Origin: an uncultured Oscillospiraceae bacterium
GTDB taxonomy: Bacteria; Bacillota; Clostridia; Oscillospirales; Oscillospiraceae
Assembly: GCA_944387065.1 (NCBI GenBank)
Contig: CALXDM010000002.1
Location: 62,001-126,000, forward strand
Direction: 5' to 3'
DNA: 64,000 bases
Position 1 is the stretch's first letter. Every line of letters starts with the position of its first letter. Positions 35,703 through 44,098 of this stretch are shown here, piece after piece. A model generated the notes under the pieces. The model worked only from the letters and a program-made list of their open reading frames with translations, was not told where the DNA came from and made no database searches. A program made the translations under genes and the position numbers.

Positions 35703-36653
35703 ATGAACGTCACCGTATTCCTGATCCGCCTACTGGTCCTGGCCGTCATCTTCGTCAACGGCTGGACTGACGCCCCCAACGCCATCGCCACGGCGGTGGG
35801 CTCGGGGGCGATGAGCTTTCGACGAGCGGCCGCCCTGGCCGCGGTGTGTAACTTTGTGGGCGCGGCCCTGGCCTGCCTGCTCTTCCCCGCCGTGGCCGCC
35901 ACCGTGGGCAGCCTGGTGTCTTTTTCAGACCCCCAGGCCGCCCTCACCGCCCTGTGCGCCACCCTGCTGTCCATCGTGGCCTGGGCGGCAGCCGCCTGGC
36001 GCTTTGGTCTGCCCACCAGCGAGAGCCACGCCCTGCTGGCGGGGCTATCCGGAGCGGCCCTGGCTCTGGGGGGCGGCAGCGCCGCGCTCAACGGGGCGGC
36101 CTGGCTGCGCACCCTGGCCGCCCTGGCCCTGTCCCTGCCCGCTGGGGCGCTTGCCGCCCGGATCTGCCGGGGGTGGCTGGCGAACCGGCCCTGCAACCCC
36201 ATCGCCTGGCAGCGCCTGGCCGCCGGAGGGACGGCCCTGCTCCACGGGGTGCAGGACGGCCAGAAGTTCCTGGCCCTGATGCTGTTGGCCGACGACTTGG
36301 GGGGCGCGCAGCCCTCCCCCCTGCTGCCCCTGCTGATCCTCACCGCGTCCATAATGGCTGCGGGCACCGCCTTGGGCGGCCGGCCCATTGTGGAAAAGGT
36401 AGGCCGGCAGCTGGCCGCCCTCACCCCCCGGGAAGGGCTGGCCGCCGACCTGGGGGCGGGGCTGGTGCTGGCTGGATGCTCGGCGCTGGGCCTGCCCGTG
36501 TCCACTACCCACGCCAAGGTGGCGGCGGTGTGCGGGGCAGGCCGTCACCCCGACCTGCGGGCGGCGGGACAGATCGCGGGGGCCTGGCTGCTCACCTTCC
36601 CTGGCTGCGGGCTGCTCTCCTTCGCCCTCACCCGGATGATGCTGGCTGGATAG
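35703..36653 (+). CDS. pit: PiT family inorganic phosphate transporter
   Basis: 316 aa, about 10 helices. The inverted PiT signature repeats are present: NGWTDAPNAIATAVGSGAM near the N-terminus, PTSESHALLAG, HGVQDGQKFLAL at the second repeat, and PVSTTHAKVAAV. Imports phosphate with H+ or Na+. No PhoU-like DUF47 partner beside it. RBS AAGGAGGG before ATG. Confidence 0.92.
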   Translation: MNVTVFLIRLLVLAVIFVNGWTDAPNAIATAVGSGAMSFRRAAALAAVCNFVGAALACLLFPAVAATVGSLVSFSDPQAALTALCATLLSIVAWAAAAWRFGLPTSESHALLAGLSGAALALGGGSAALNGAAWLRTLAALALSLPAGALAARICRGWLANRPCNPIAWQRLAAGGTALLHGVQDGQKFLALMLLADDLGGAQPSPLLPLLILTASIMAAGTALGGRPIVEKVGRQLAALTPREGLAADLGAGLVLAGCSALGLPVSTTHAKVAAVCGAGRHPDLRAAGQIAGAWLLTFPGCGLLSFALTRMMLAG

Positions 36654-36688
36654 GGGGCCGTCTCCGGAGTGGGGTTCGGTGCGCCGCG

Positions 36689-37447
36689 TCAGGGGTGCGC
36701 CGGCCCCTCCTTCCTCAGCGGTTTCCCCCGGTCCCGCCGCCGCTGGCGCTCCTCCGCCTGGCTGTGCTCATAGGCTTGCTTGAGCTTCTCCAGCGCTTTT
36801 TTCTCAATGCGGGATACATAGGAGCGGGAGATGCCGCACAGCGTGGCGATCTCCCGCTGGGTCAGCGGCTGGCGCCCCCCCAACCCATACCGCAGCCGGA
36901 TGATGTGAGCCTCCCGTTTGCTCAGACAGGTGTCCACACAGCGGCTCACCCGGGCGCAGGAGTCCCGCAGGTCCAACTCCTCCATCATGTTGTCATCCAC
37001 CTTTACCACGTCCAGGAGGGATAAGGAGTTCCCGTCCCCCTCCGCGTCCAGGCTGTCGGACAGGGACACCTCTCCCTGGGTCTTCCGCTTGGAACGAAAA
37101 TACATCAGGATCTCGTTCTCAATACACCTGGAGGCATAGGTGGCCAGGCGCACCTTTTTCGTGGGGTCAAAGGTGGACACCCCCTTGATCAGCCCGATGG
37201 TTCCAATGGAGATCAGGTCATCCTGATCCCCGTCCTGGGTGTAATACTTCTTGATGATGTGAGCCACCAGCCTCAAGTTGTGCTCAATGAGCTTATCCCG
37301 GGCGTCGGAATCCCCCTGGGCCATCCGTTCCAGGCAGTCCGCCTCCTCCTCCCGGCTCAGGGCCTTGGGGAAGGAACCGGTGCTTCCCGTCAGGCGCAGG
37401 GTGACGAACAGCCCGTTGAGCATCAGCAGCAGCCATGCCGTCCACAT
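36689..37447 (-). CDS. sigK: Sporulation sigma factor SigK with hydrophobic pro-sequence
   Basis: Late mother-cell sigma factor, 252 aa. Residues 1-20 (MWTAWLLLMLNGLFVTLRLT) are hydrophobic, as in pro-SigK; then GDSDARDKLIEHNLRLVAHIIKKYY, DDLISIGTIGLIKGV, YASRCIENEILMYFRS, and CGISRSYVSRIEKKALEKL. Continuous gene with no skin-type insertion. ATG at 37447 is 8 nt from AGGAGG. Directs late genes such as dpaAB; SpoIVB in this window belongs to the pathway that triggers pro-sequence removal. Confidence 0.94.
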   Translation of the reverse strand: MWTAWLLLMLNGLFVTLRLTGSTGSFPKALSREEEADCLERMAQGDSDARDKLIEHNLRLVAHIIKKYYTQDGDQDDLISIGTIGLIKGVSTFDPTKKVRLATYASRCIENEILMYFRSKRKTQGEVSLSDSLDAEGDGNSLSLLDVVKVDDNMMEELDLRDSCARVSRCVDTCLSKREAHIIRLRYGLGGRQPLTQREIATLCGISRSYVSRIEKKALEKLKQAYEHSQAEERQRRRDRGKPLRKEGPAHP

Positions 37448-37638
37448 GGCGATCACCTCCTGCCAGCAGTGTATGCCCTCGGTGCGTGTCCCTATTATCC
37501 CCCTCTCCCGCCCCTTTTTCGCCCCCGACCCGCTGGTTTTTCTGGCCGGGCTACAATCCCCCCTTCCCTTTTGCGATGTTTTCTGCTATACTGGTACCCA
37601 TCCTCGCTTTATCCCTTTACAGCAATGGAGGCATACGC

Positions 37639-38589
37639 ATGGACTTTCTACTCCCCTTCTTCAACTCCCTGCCCAACGCGGCGGGTCAGGGCCTGATCTG
37701 GGGCATCATGGCCATCGGCGTGTACATCACCTACCGCATCCTGGACGTCGCCGATCTGACGGTGGACGGATCGCTGGCCACTGGCGGGGCGGTGTGCGCA
37801 CTGTGCATCACCATGGGGTGGAACCCCTGGCTGGCCCTGCTCACGGCGGTACTGGCCGGGATGCTGGCCGGCCTGATCACCGGCCTGCTCCACACCGCCT
37901 GCGGCATCCCCGCTATCCTGGCCGGCATCCTCACCCAGCTGGCCCTGTACTCCATCAACCTGCGGGTGATGGCCATCGGCGACCCCAACGCCGTGACCAA
38001 GGTCACCCTGGCCGTGAGCGTGAATAACCACGACCTGCTGGTCTCCTCCCGCTTTGTGCGCTCCATCGGCCTGGACAATCCCCTGATCCTGCTGGCCATT
38101 GTCACCCTGGCCGTCATCCTGCTGCTGTACTGGTTCTTCGGCACCGAGTCGGGCAGCGCCCTGCGGGCCACCGGCGCCAACCAGGCCATGGCCCGGGCCC
38201 AGGGCATCAGCACCAACTTTAGCAAGGTGCTGGGCCTGGTGATCTCCAACGGGCTGGTTGCCCTGTCCGGCGCTCTGCTGGCCCAGTATCAGGGCAGCTC
38301 CACCGTGGACATGGGCCGGGGAGCTATCGTCATCGGCCTGGCTGCGGTCATCATCGGCGAGGTGCTACTGGGCAAGGCCTTCCGCAACTTCGCCCTGCGG
38401 CTGCTGTCGGCGGTGATCGGCGCCATCCTCTACTACGCGGTCATCACCCTGGTGCTCCGGCTGGGCCTGGAGACCAATGACCTGAAACTGCTCACCGCGC
38501 TGGTGGTGGCCATCTTCCTGACCATCCCCTACTGGAAGGGCAAGTACTTCTCCAAGCGCGCGGGGAAAGGAGGGGCTGTCCATGCTTGA
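37639..38589 (+). CDS. ABC transporter permease (branched-chain amino acid-type permease fold)
   Basis: 316 aa, eight or more helices, motifs TYRILDVADLTVDGSLATGG, TACGIPAILAGILTQLALY, ALRATGANQAMARAQGI and GRGAIVIGLAAVIIGEV, of the BPD_transp_2 permeases paired with ABC_sub_bind lipoproteins. Substrate unknown (relatives handle Trp/Tyr or others). ATG at 37639 follows TGGAGG; the longer frame to 37435 overlaps sigK antisense and is rejected. Overlaps the ATPase gene by 8 bases. Confidence 0.9.
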   Translation: MDFLLPFFNSLPNAAGQGLIWGIMAIGVYITYRILDVADLTVDGSLATGGAVCALCITMGWNPWLALLTAVLAGMLAGLITGLLHTACGIPAILAGILTQLALYSINLRVMAIGDPNAVTKVTLAVSVNNHDLLVSSRFVRSIGLDNPLILLAIVTLAVILLLYWFFGTESGSALRATGANQAMARAQGISTNFSKVLGLVISNGLVALSGALLAQYQGSSTVDMGRGAIVIGLAAVIIGEVLLGKAFRNFALRLLSAVIGAILYYAVITLVLRLGLETNDLKLLTALVVAIFLTIPYWKGKYFSKRAGKGGAVHA

Positions 38590-39376
38590 CATCCAACAGG
38601 TCAGCAAGACCTTCCACCCCGGCACCGTCAACGAGAAAACCGCCCTGCGCAACCTCACCCTTCACCTGAACGACGGGGACTTTGTCACCGTGATCGGCGG
38701 CAACGGCGCCGGCAAGTCCACCCTGCTCAACGTGGTGGCGGGCACCCTGTTCCCCGACGCGGGCACCATCACCATTGATGGGGTGGACGTGACCCGCCTG
38801 CCCGAGCACAAGCGCGCCAAGTACATTGGCCGGGTGTTCCAGGACCCTATGACGGGCACCGCCGCTACCATGCAGATTGAGGAAAACCTGGCCCTGGCCC
38901 GGCGGCGGGGAGCTTCCCGGACGCTGCGCCCCGGGATTACCCGGGCTGAGCGCAAGGAATATCAGCAGCTGCTCCAGATCCTGGACCTGGGCCTGGAAAG
39001 CCGGCTGACCACCAAGGTGGGACTGCTGTCCGGCGGCCAGCGCCAGGCCCTCACCCTGCTCATGGCCAGCCTGGTCAAGCCCAAACTGCTGCTGCTGGAC
39101 GAGCACACCGCCGCCCTGGATCCCAAAACCGCCGCCAAAGTGCTGGAGGCCACGGAGAAGATCGTCTCCCAGGCCCGGCTGACCACCCTGATGATCACCC
39201 ACAATATGCGCGACGCCATCGCCCATGGCAACCGGCTGATCATGATGTATGAGGGGCGGATCGTCCTGGACATCTCCGGCGAGGAGAAGCGCCAGCTCAC
39301 CGTGGAGCACCTGCTGGAGCAGTTTGGCCGGGTCACCGGCTCGGACGAGGCGGACGACACGCTGCTGCTGGGATGA
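38582..39376 (+). CDS. ABC transporter ATP-binding protein
   Basis: 264 aa. Walker A GGNGAGKST, Q-loop FQDPMTG, signature LSGGQRQALTL, Walker B LLLLDEHTAALDP and H-loop ITHNMRDAI. Forms the transporter with the upstream permease. The cognate binding protein is probably the gene at 41607-42626 on the other strand. A strong terminator follows. Confidence 0.93.
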   Translation: MLDIQQVSKTFHPGTVNEKTALRNLTLHLNDGDFVTVIGGNGAGKSTLLNVVAGTLFPDAGTITIDGVDVTRLPEHKRAKYIGRVFQDPMTGTAATMQIEENLALARRRGASRTLRPGITRAERKEYQQLLQILDLGLESRLTTKVGLLSGGQRQALTLLMASLVKPKLLLLDEHTAALDPKTAAKVLEATEKIVSQARLTTLMITHNMRDAIAHGNRLIMMYEGRIVLDISGEEKRQLTVEHLLEQFGRVTGSDEADDTLLLG

Positions 39377-39481
39377 GGTGGGCTCTGGCATTTCACCCAC
39401 CCTTGGAATCCCCATTTCATTCGCGCCGGGCAAAGGCGGGGGACGCTCCACTCCCCCGCCCGGTGGACTCCAGAAAGAACC

Positions 39482-39519
39482 GTGCGGCTGCCGGCAGATA
39501 CCGGCAGCCGCACTGCTTT
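39482..39519 (+). terminator. Terminator of the ABC permease-ATPase operon
   Basis: 13-bp perfect stem 39482-39494 / 39501-39513, 6-nt loop, then TGCTTTTT. The rest of 39377-39679 shows no gene. Confidence 0.88.
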
Positions 39520-39679
39520 TTCACGGGGAATGGCGCACGCTCTGTTTATCTTGGCCGTTGCCTGGCTTGGGTGGCTTTGCTAACGCGGCCTGTTGTGTTC
39601 CTGCTCCTGCCTTCGTCTTTCCTTCGCTTTCTCGACAGTTTCCCCATCTTTGGTCAGATAGCGCTCCACAAATTTGATT

Positions 39680-40303
39680 TTATAATTCAGGCCCCTTCCT
39701 AGTGGATTTTATCATCATGGATATGCCCAATGTCAGCACAAACAAGCATACCACCGCCCCTGTCATACCGTTCATGAAATGGATCCGCTCACTGTCCATC
39801 GATCCAAAAGACACCAGCATGGAACGCTGCAAGGTCAATATGGAAGCGGCCACTTCCGCATAACTGATCGCTCGGATGGTCTTTAACAGCAGGGAGGGGT
39901 TTTTGCGTTGCTTGATGGCCCGAATGCTTGCCATTGTCACTTTATAAAATGTGTAAGTGGCAATGGTTATCATCATGATTTCTTCATGCTGTGTGGCAAT
40001 ATTTTGTGATAGGCTGATATAGCTGACGGCCGCCAGCACAAAGCTCAATACAGCCAATAGTATACCGGATAATTTCATCACAATTTTTTCCGTGTCCTCA
40101 GAGGGCAACTCGTTGTTTTTCCGCCCGCACAATACGGCAGAAAAGCGCATCGTGGCTAAAATCCCATAAAAAGCACACATTGCAATCAACCAAAGTGAAA
40201 GGTTCACAATGCCGACTACACAATGATACAGGGCATAAAGCAAATTGAGCGCAAATGCAGCAGCGGCGGACAAAGTGATGCGATAACGCTGGTTGGATAT
40301 CAT
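39680..40303 (-). CDS. Hypothetical membrane protein (lower-GC island)
   Basis: About 207 aa, five or six helices (LSAAAAFALNLLYALYHCVVG, LAVLSFVLAAVSYISL, VVCLFVLTLGISMMI). No family recognised. ATG at 40303 (MISNQRYRITL) has AGGAGA about 5 nt upstream; an ATG at 40393 would overlap the upstream gene by 37 bases. Base composition and codon use are clearly AT-richer than flanking genes. Co-directional with the next membrane gene, under the TetR-type operator. Confidence 0.65.
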   Translation of the reverse strand: MISNQRYRITLSAAAAFALNLLYALYHCVVGIVNLSLWLIAMCAFYGILATMRFSAVLCGRKNNELPSEDTEKIVMKLSGILLAVLSFVLAAVSYISLSQNIATQHEEIMMITIATYTFYKVTMASIRAIKQRKNPSLLLKTIRAISYAEVAASILTLQRSMLVSFGSMDSERIHFMNGMTGAVVCLFVLTLGISMMIKSTRKGPEL

Positions 40304-40356
40304 CTTTTCTCCTGTTTTCGTCTTTGAAAACAGCAGCACGGCCATCTGCTTCAGCT

Positions 40357-40728
40357 TCAAGCTTTGATCCCTTTCGTCAAGGGAATCAGACACAGCAACA
40401 TAACAATGCCCACAAGGCCGATCGCCACCCCCACAAGCATTTTGCCCCAGACCATGCTAAAGCACATACCTACCCCCAGGGCCAAGGCCCCAACCACTCC
40501 GACGAGCACGGTAAGCATGGTTTTTCCTGAAAGTTGGATCGGCGCTTTATGTTCCATTTTTCTCCACACAATCCACGTGATCAGGCCGAGCAGCAGCCCA
40601 ACACAGCCGAAAATAATCCCCGGCCTAAACGCTTCCCACTCTGGGATCAGGACCATACACATACCCAGCGCGAACAGGACAACGCTGACCGTTCCCAAGC
40701 CCATTGCAACAAAACTGCTTTTTTTCAT
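40357..40728 (-). CDS. Small four-helix membrane protein, TetR-linked (lower-GC island)
   Basis: 123 aa, four hydrophobic segments (VAMGLGTVSVVLFALGMCMVLIP split around EWEAFRPG, IIFGCVGLLLGLITWIVW, MLTVLVGVVGALALGVGMCF, MLVGVAIGLVGIVMLLCLIP). A similar small protein is often seen beside TetR regulators in Clostridia; function unknown. First gene transcribed leftward from the shared regulatory region. Confidence 0.7.
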   Translation of the reverse strand: MKKSSFVAMGLGTVSVVLFALGMCMVLIPEWEAFRPGIIFGCVGLLLGLITWIVWRKMEHKAPIQLSGKTMLTVLVGVVGALALGVGMCFSMVWGKMLVGVAIGLVGIVMLLCLIPLTKGIKA

Positions 40729-40751
40729 GTGAATGCGCACCTCCAAATATT

Positions 40752-40800
40752 AAAACAACAGTTGTTGTTTTCTTATAAATCAAATATAATAGCCTTACAA
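40752..40800. promoter_or_regulatory. Divergent promoters with palindromic operator
   Basis: Palindrome AAAACAAC-AGTT-GTTGTTTT (40752-40771). Rightward promoter TTGTTG (40762-40767), 17 nt, TATAAT (40785-40790) for tetR. Leftward promoter TTGTAA (40800-40795), 17 nt, TATAAG (40777-40772) for the membrane genes. The operator covers the rightward -35 and abuts the leftward -10, the layout of an autoregulated TetR switch. Confidence 0.7.
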
Positions 40801-40851
40801 GCCGGAAGCAATCGTCAATTGATCAACAAGTGTTGAGATAAAGAGGTTTCT

Positions 40852-41403
40852 ATGAATACACCCAACAACAAACGCAGAAGGCAGTCCATGGATCGCATGG
40901 AACGGGTCTTTATTGAACTGCTCCAAACAAAGGAACTCAAGGAAATTCGTGTATCCGATATTTGTAAGCGCGCCGGGTTAAATCGCACCACCTTCTACGC
41001 GAATTATACAGATATTTATGGATTAGCCGATGCCATACGGGATAAGCTGGAACACGAAGTGTCAGATTTATACCAAGATGAAATTACACAGGGATTTAAC
41101 AGCAATGACTATTTGAAATTGTTCCGCCATATCAAGGAGAATCAAATATTTTATCAAACTTATTTCAAGCTTGGATTTGACAGCAGCCACCAAATGGTCC
41201 GGTATGACACTGCCCTTGCCCGCGAACATTTTCAAAACAGATTCATTGCGTATCACATGGAATTTTTCAAGGCAGGCATTACGCAAATCATAAAGCTATG
41301 GCTGAAAAATGGCTGCGAGGAGAGTCCGGAAGCCATGTTTGAAATCATCAAAAGTGAATACCATGGACGAGATAAATCCTCTGCTGATCAAAGCGCGCAA
41401 TAG
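40852..41403 (+). CDS. TetR/AcrR family transcriptional regulator
   Basis: 183 aa. N-terminal HTH: RVFIELLQTKELKEIRVSDICKRAGLNRTTFYANYTDIYGL pattern of the TetR_N domain (residues 14-56, in two parts), and a C-terminal ligand domain of the TetR-like C-terminal type (EFFKAGITQIIKLWLKNGC). Probably represses itself and the two divergent membrane genes through the palindrome at 40752. AT-rich compared with neighbours. Confidence 0.88.
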   Translation: MNTPNNKRRRQSMDRMERVFIELLQTKELKEIRVSDICKRAGLNRTTFYANYTDIYGLADAIRDKLEHEVSDLYQDEITQGFNSNDYLKLFRHIKENQIFYQTYFKLGFDSSHQMVRYDTALAREHFQNRFIAYHMEFFKAGITQIIKLWLKNGCEESPEAMFEIIKSEYHGRDKSSADQSAQ

Positions 41404-41541
41404 CGGGCTGGTGCCAATCAAATTCTTGTGTGCTGCTTTGCGGCACATGAGCGTTCGGAGCTTGGTTCATGGTTTCCCCCTCGCCCGGTAGGCAGCTCTT
41501 GGGTCCCCAGGGCAAGCCCAGCCGCCTCCCGGGCCGGCTGC

Positions 41542-41590
41542 AAAAAAGCCAGGACGGCTGCCAGCAAGTGCTGGCAGCCGTCCTGGCTTT
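41542..41590 (-). terminator. Terminator of the binding-protein gene
   Basis: 21-bp perfect stem 41545-41565 / 41570-41590 with 4-nt loop. On the minus strand it is followed by a run of T (complement of 41542-41547). Rest of 41404-41541 has no evident feature. Confidence 0.88.
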
Positions 41591-41606
41591 ATCAAGGGTG
41601 GAAGTT

Positions 41607-42626
41607 TCACGCGATGGGCTCATACCCAGCGGGAATGGTGAGGTTCAGCGCCTGGCAGTTGGTCTCGTTGTACATCTTGGTCACCTCGGAGGAGTACTGC
41701 ACCGGCAGCTGGGCAATGTCCGTCTCCCCGGTGAGGATCTGGGCAGCCATCTCACCGGTGGCATAGCCCAGATCGTAGTAATCGATAGACAGGGTGGCCA
41801 CGCCGCACCCGGCGCAGATGCCCGACTCGCCAGCCACCACGGGCACCCCGGCGGGGATCACCACGTTGGCAATCACCTCGGTGTTATTGGCCGCAGTGTT
41901 GTCGGTGGGGATGTAGATGACGTCAGAGCCGTCACAGGCGGTCTGGGCCACAGCGGGCAGGTCATTGGCGTCGGAGAAGGCGTACTGCTGGCAGGTATAG
42001 CCCATCTCCTCCAGATACCCCTGGATGGTGTTCACCTGATAGGAGGAGTTGGGCTCGGCCGAGCAGTAGAGCAGGCCCACGTTCTGCGCGTCGGGAAACA
42101 GCTCCTGGATCATGTCCGCCTGCTGATCCAGCGGGGCCAGATCGGAGGTGCCCGAGACGTTGCCGCCCACGGTGCCCGTCCAGTCCTCAATGCTCAGGGC
42201 AGTGGCGTAGTCGGTGACGGAGGTGCCCAGCACGGGGACGGTATCAGTGGCCTGGGCCGCCGCCTGGAGGGGATAGGTGCCGTTGGCCAGGATCAGGTCC
42301 ACTCCCGTGGCCAGAAATCCATCCACAATGGTGCCGCAGTTGGCGAACTCGCCGGCGGCGTTGCGCTCCTCAAAGCGCACGCCGTCCTGGCCAAAGGCTT
42401 CGATCAGCGCGTCCTTGAAGCCCTGGGTGGCCGCGTCCAGCGCGTCGTGGGTGGCCTGCTGAGCAATGCCCACCACATAGGCCGTCTCGCTGCCCCCCTG
42501 GCTGGCGGGGGCGTCGCTTGTGGCAGCCGAGCCGCTGGGCTCCTCCGACTGGTTGGAGCAGGCCGCCATGGCCAGCGCCAGGGTCAGCGCCAGCAGCGCG
42601 GCCAGCAAACGCTTCGTCTTTTTCAT
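41607..42626 (-). CDS. ABC transporter substrate-binding lipoprotein (ABC_sub_bind family)
   Basis: 339 aa. Signal peptide with lipobox MAACS at residues 20-24, Ser/Glu-rich linker, then a two-lobe periplasmic-binding fold (YVVGIAQQATHDALDAA, VLGTSVTDYATALS, NVGLLYCSAEPNSSYQ, VIYIPTDNTAANN). This family normally precedes a permease and ATPase such as those at 37639-39376. Here it is on the opposite strand with its own promoter, separated by the TetR island. GGAGG before ATG 42626. Confidence 0.92.
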   Translation of the reverse strand: MKKTKRLLAALLALTLALAMAACSNQSEEPSGSAATSDAPASQGGSETAYVVGIAQQATHDALDAATQGFKDALIEAFGQDGVRFEERNAAGEFANCGTIVDGFLATGVDLILANGTYPLQAAAQATDTVPVLGTSVTDYATALSIEDWTGTVGGNVSGTSDLAPLDQQADMIQELFPDAQNVGLLYCSAEPNSSYQVNTIQGYLEEMGYTCQQYAFSDANDLPAVAQTACDGSDVIYIPTDNTAANNTEVIANVVIPAGVPVVAGESGICAGCGVATLSIDYYDLGYATGEMAAQILTGETDIAQLPVQYSSEVTKMYNETNCQALNLTIPAGYEPIA

Positions 42627-42722
42627 TCCAATTTCCTCCAAACACTTTGATCTGTCACTTTATCGCTTTCATGCAACAAAGCATCCGGCGATAAGAGAGG
42701 AGCCCTGTGGGCCCTTGCCGCA

Positions 42723-42751
42723 AGTATAATGCTTTTCTCCCCCGCTGTCAA
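42723..42751 (-). promoter_or_regulatory. Promoter of the substrate-binding protein gene
   Basis: Minus strand TTGACA (42751-42746), 17-nt spacer, TATACT (42728-42723), about 97 nt before the ATG. Confidence 0.8.
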
Positions 42752-42774
42752 GTGTTTTCTCCCAATGGGCGCAT

Positions 42775-42802
42775 GGCTTGGCCCCTCCGGAGGGGCCAAG
42801 CC
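42775..42802. repeat. 28-bp perfect palindrome after fliB-like gene
   Basis: GGCTTGGCCCCTCC followed directly by its reverse complement, 10 bases beyond the minus-strand stop at 42812. Possibly a terminator hairpin, though no T tract follows. Confidence 0.6.
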
Positions 42803-42811
42803 GGTGGCCTG

Positions 42812-43939
42812 TCAGAGGGCGGGCTGGGCCTGGACAGCCCCCCAGAAAGCGGGGGCCAAGGGCCAGATCCGTCGATGGGACAGCACCTGGATCAGGGCGG
42901 CCAGATTGTCCTCCAGGTGCTCCACCTCCCGGCCAAAGGCGGTCCAGAAGGTCTGCTCCCCTGCCCTGTCCACCTTCCCCTGCTCCAGCCACTCCCCCAG
43001 CATGAGCTGATAGACGGCCAGACATCCCGCCCCCGCCAGGGCCGCACGGCCATACAGCAGTCCGTCGTTCACCGCCTTGGGCCAATGGCGGAAAATCAAG
43101 TAACAGGCCAGGTTGGTCAGGTGCCGGTCCCAATCCTGCCAATCCCGCTCCAGCCCCGCCCGGGCCCACCGGACAGCCTGCTCCCCCAGCGCCGAGAGCC
43201 GGGCGGCGGTCTGCCCCAGCAGCGCCGGCCATTGCGGGCGCAGGGGTTCCAGCCTCCCCAAAGTCTCCAGCAGCCGGACGCCCAGGGCCTGGAAGCCGCC
43301 GGACCCACGCCCAGTCCCCCGCCCGGGCCGGCAGCGGGCCAGCGGCCCATACTGCCCCCGCTCCAACCTTGCCTGACACCGGGCGGCCAGCTCCAGCAAT
43401 CGGGCCAGCCGATGCCACAGGGGCGATTCCCCCTCTCCCATCAGGGCCAGCGCCCGGGCCCGGGTGGCCTCCAGAGCAGCCAGCAGCGCCCCGTCCACCC
43501 CGTCAAAGGGGGGCTCCCCCCCGCCATCGTCCCATTGCTCTAGCGCGAAGGGTTCGGCTTCCATCAGCAGCCGGGCCGCCTCGGGACAGGACAGGGCCAG
43601 GGCGGTTTCCGCCAGGCAGCCGTACTCCTCAGTGAAGCGAGGGTAAGCTGCGCAGTGGCCGCACAGGTGGGCCTCCCCCCAGTCCCGCTGGATCAGGCAC
43701 AGCCCCTCCGGGGAGAGCAGGGCGCAGCGGCCGTCCTCCACCAGGCGAAAGCACACCGTCCCGTCCTCTCCCGTCGTCAGCGCCCCCGCGATCCGCTCCC
43801 GCAGGCCGGCGGGGGCCGCCTGGTAGTCCCGCAGCGCTTCCCTGTCTACCTCAATCTCCCAATCCCGGCAGCAGGTGTCCGGGCAACTTCCTCCTATACA
43901 ACGGAACCGATGGTTGTAGCCAGGCTGTCGATGGCGCAT
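42812..43939 (-). CDS. FliB family (flagellin lysine-N-methylase-like) protein
   Basis: About 375 aa. Cys-rich N-terminus CIGGSCPDTCCRDWEIEVD and later LCLIQRDWGEAHLCGHCAAYPR, the signature of the FliB/YkgJ-like family annotated as flagellin lysine-N-methylase. Flagellar genes are absent from this window, so the target may be something else. The ATG at 43939 has GGGGGAAAG upstream; a far longer frame to 44500 runs antisense through the GTPase gene and is rejected. Confidence 0.8.
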   Translation of the reverse strand: MRHRQPGYNHRFRCIGGSCPDTCCRDWEIEVDREALRDYQAAPAGLRERIAGALTTGEDGTVCFRLVEDGRCALLSPEGLCLIQRDWGEAHLCGHCAAYPRFTEEYGCLAETALALSCPEAARLLMEAEPFALEQWDDGGGEPPFDGVDGALLAALEATRARALALMGEGESPLWHRLARLLELAARCQARLERGQYGPLARCRPGRGTGRGSGGFQALGVRLLETLGRLEPLRPQWPALLGQTAARLSALGEQAVRWARAGLERDWQDWDRHLTNLACYLIFRHWPKAVNDGLLYGRAALAGAGCLAVYQLMLGEWLEQGKVDRAGEQTFWTAFGREVEHLEDNLAALIQVLSHRRIWPLAPAFWGAVQAQPAL

Positions 43940-44014
43940 CTTTCTCCCCCTCTCCCCAGCTTGTCCGTCCTCCATTATACCGGTTTTCTCCGCCTTGGCA
44001 AGCCCGATTGGCCT

Positions 44015-44042
44015 TTGCATTTCCCGCCAAACGTGGTATAAT
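44015..44042 (+). promoter_or_regulatory. Promoter of the COG0523 GTPase operon
   Basis: TTGCAT (44015-44020), 16-nt spacer, TATAAT (44037-44042). Confidence 0.65.
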
Positions 44043-44098
44043 GTCCCCAAATCAAATCTTCCGGGCCCCGCCCGGGAAAGCGAGGTATCCTCACAACC

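Noticed and set aside
39680..41403. Integrated mobile element
   Set aside because: Composition differs from flanks, but no integrase, transposase, att repeats or inverted repeats were found, so it is only called an island.
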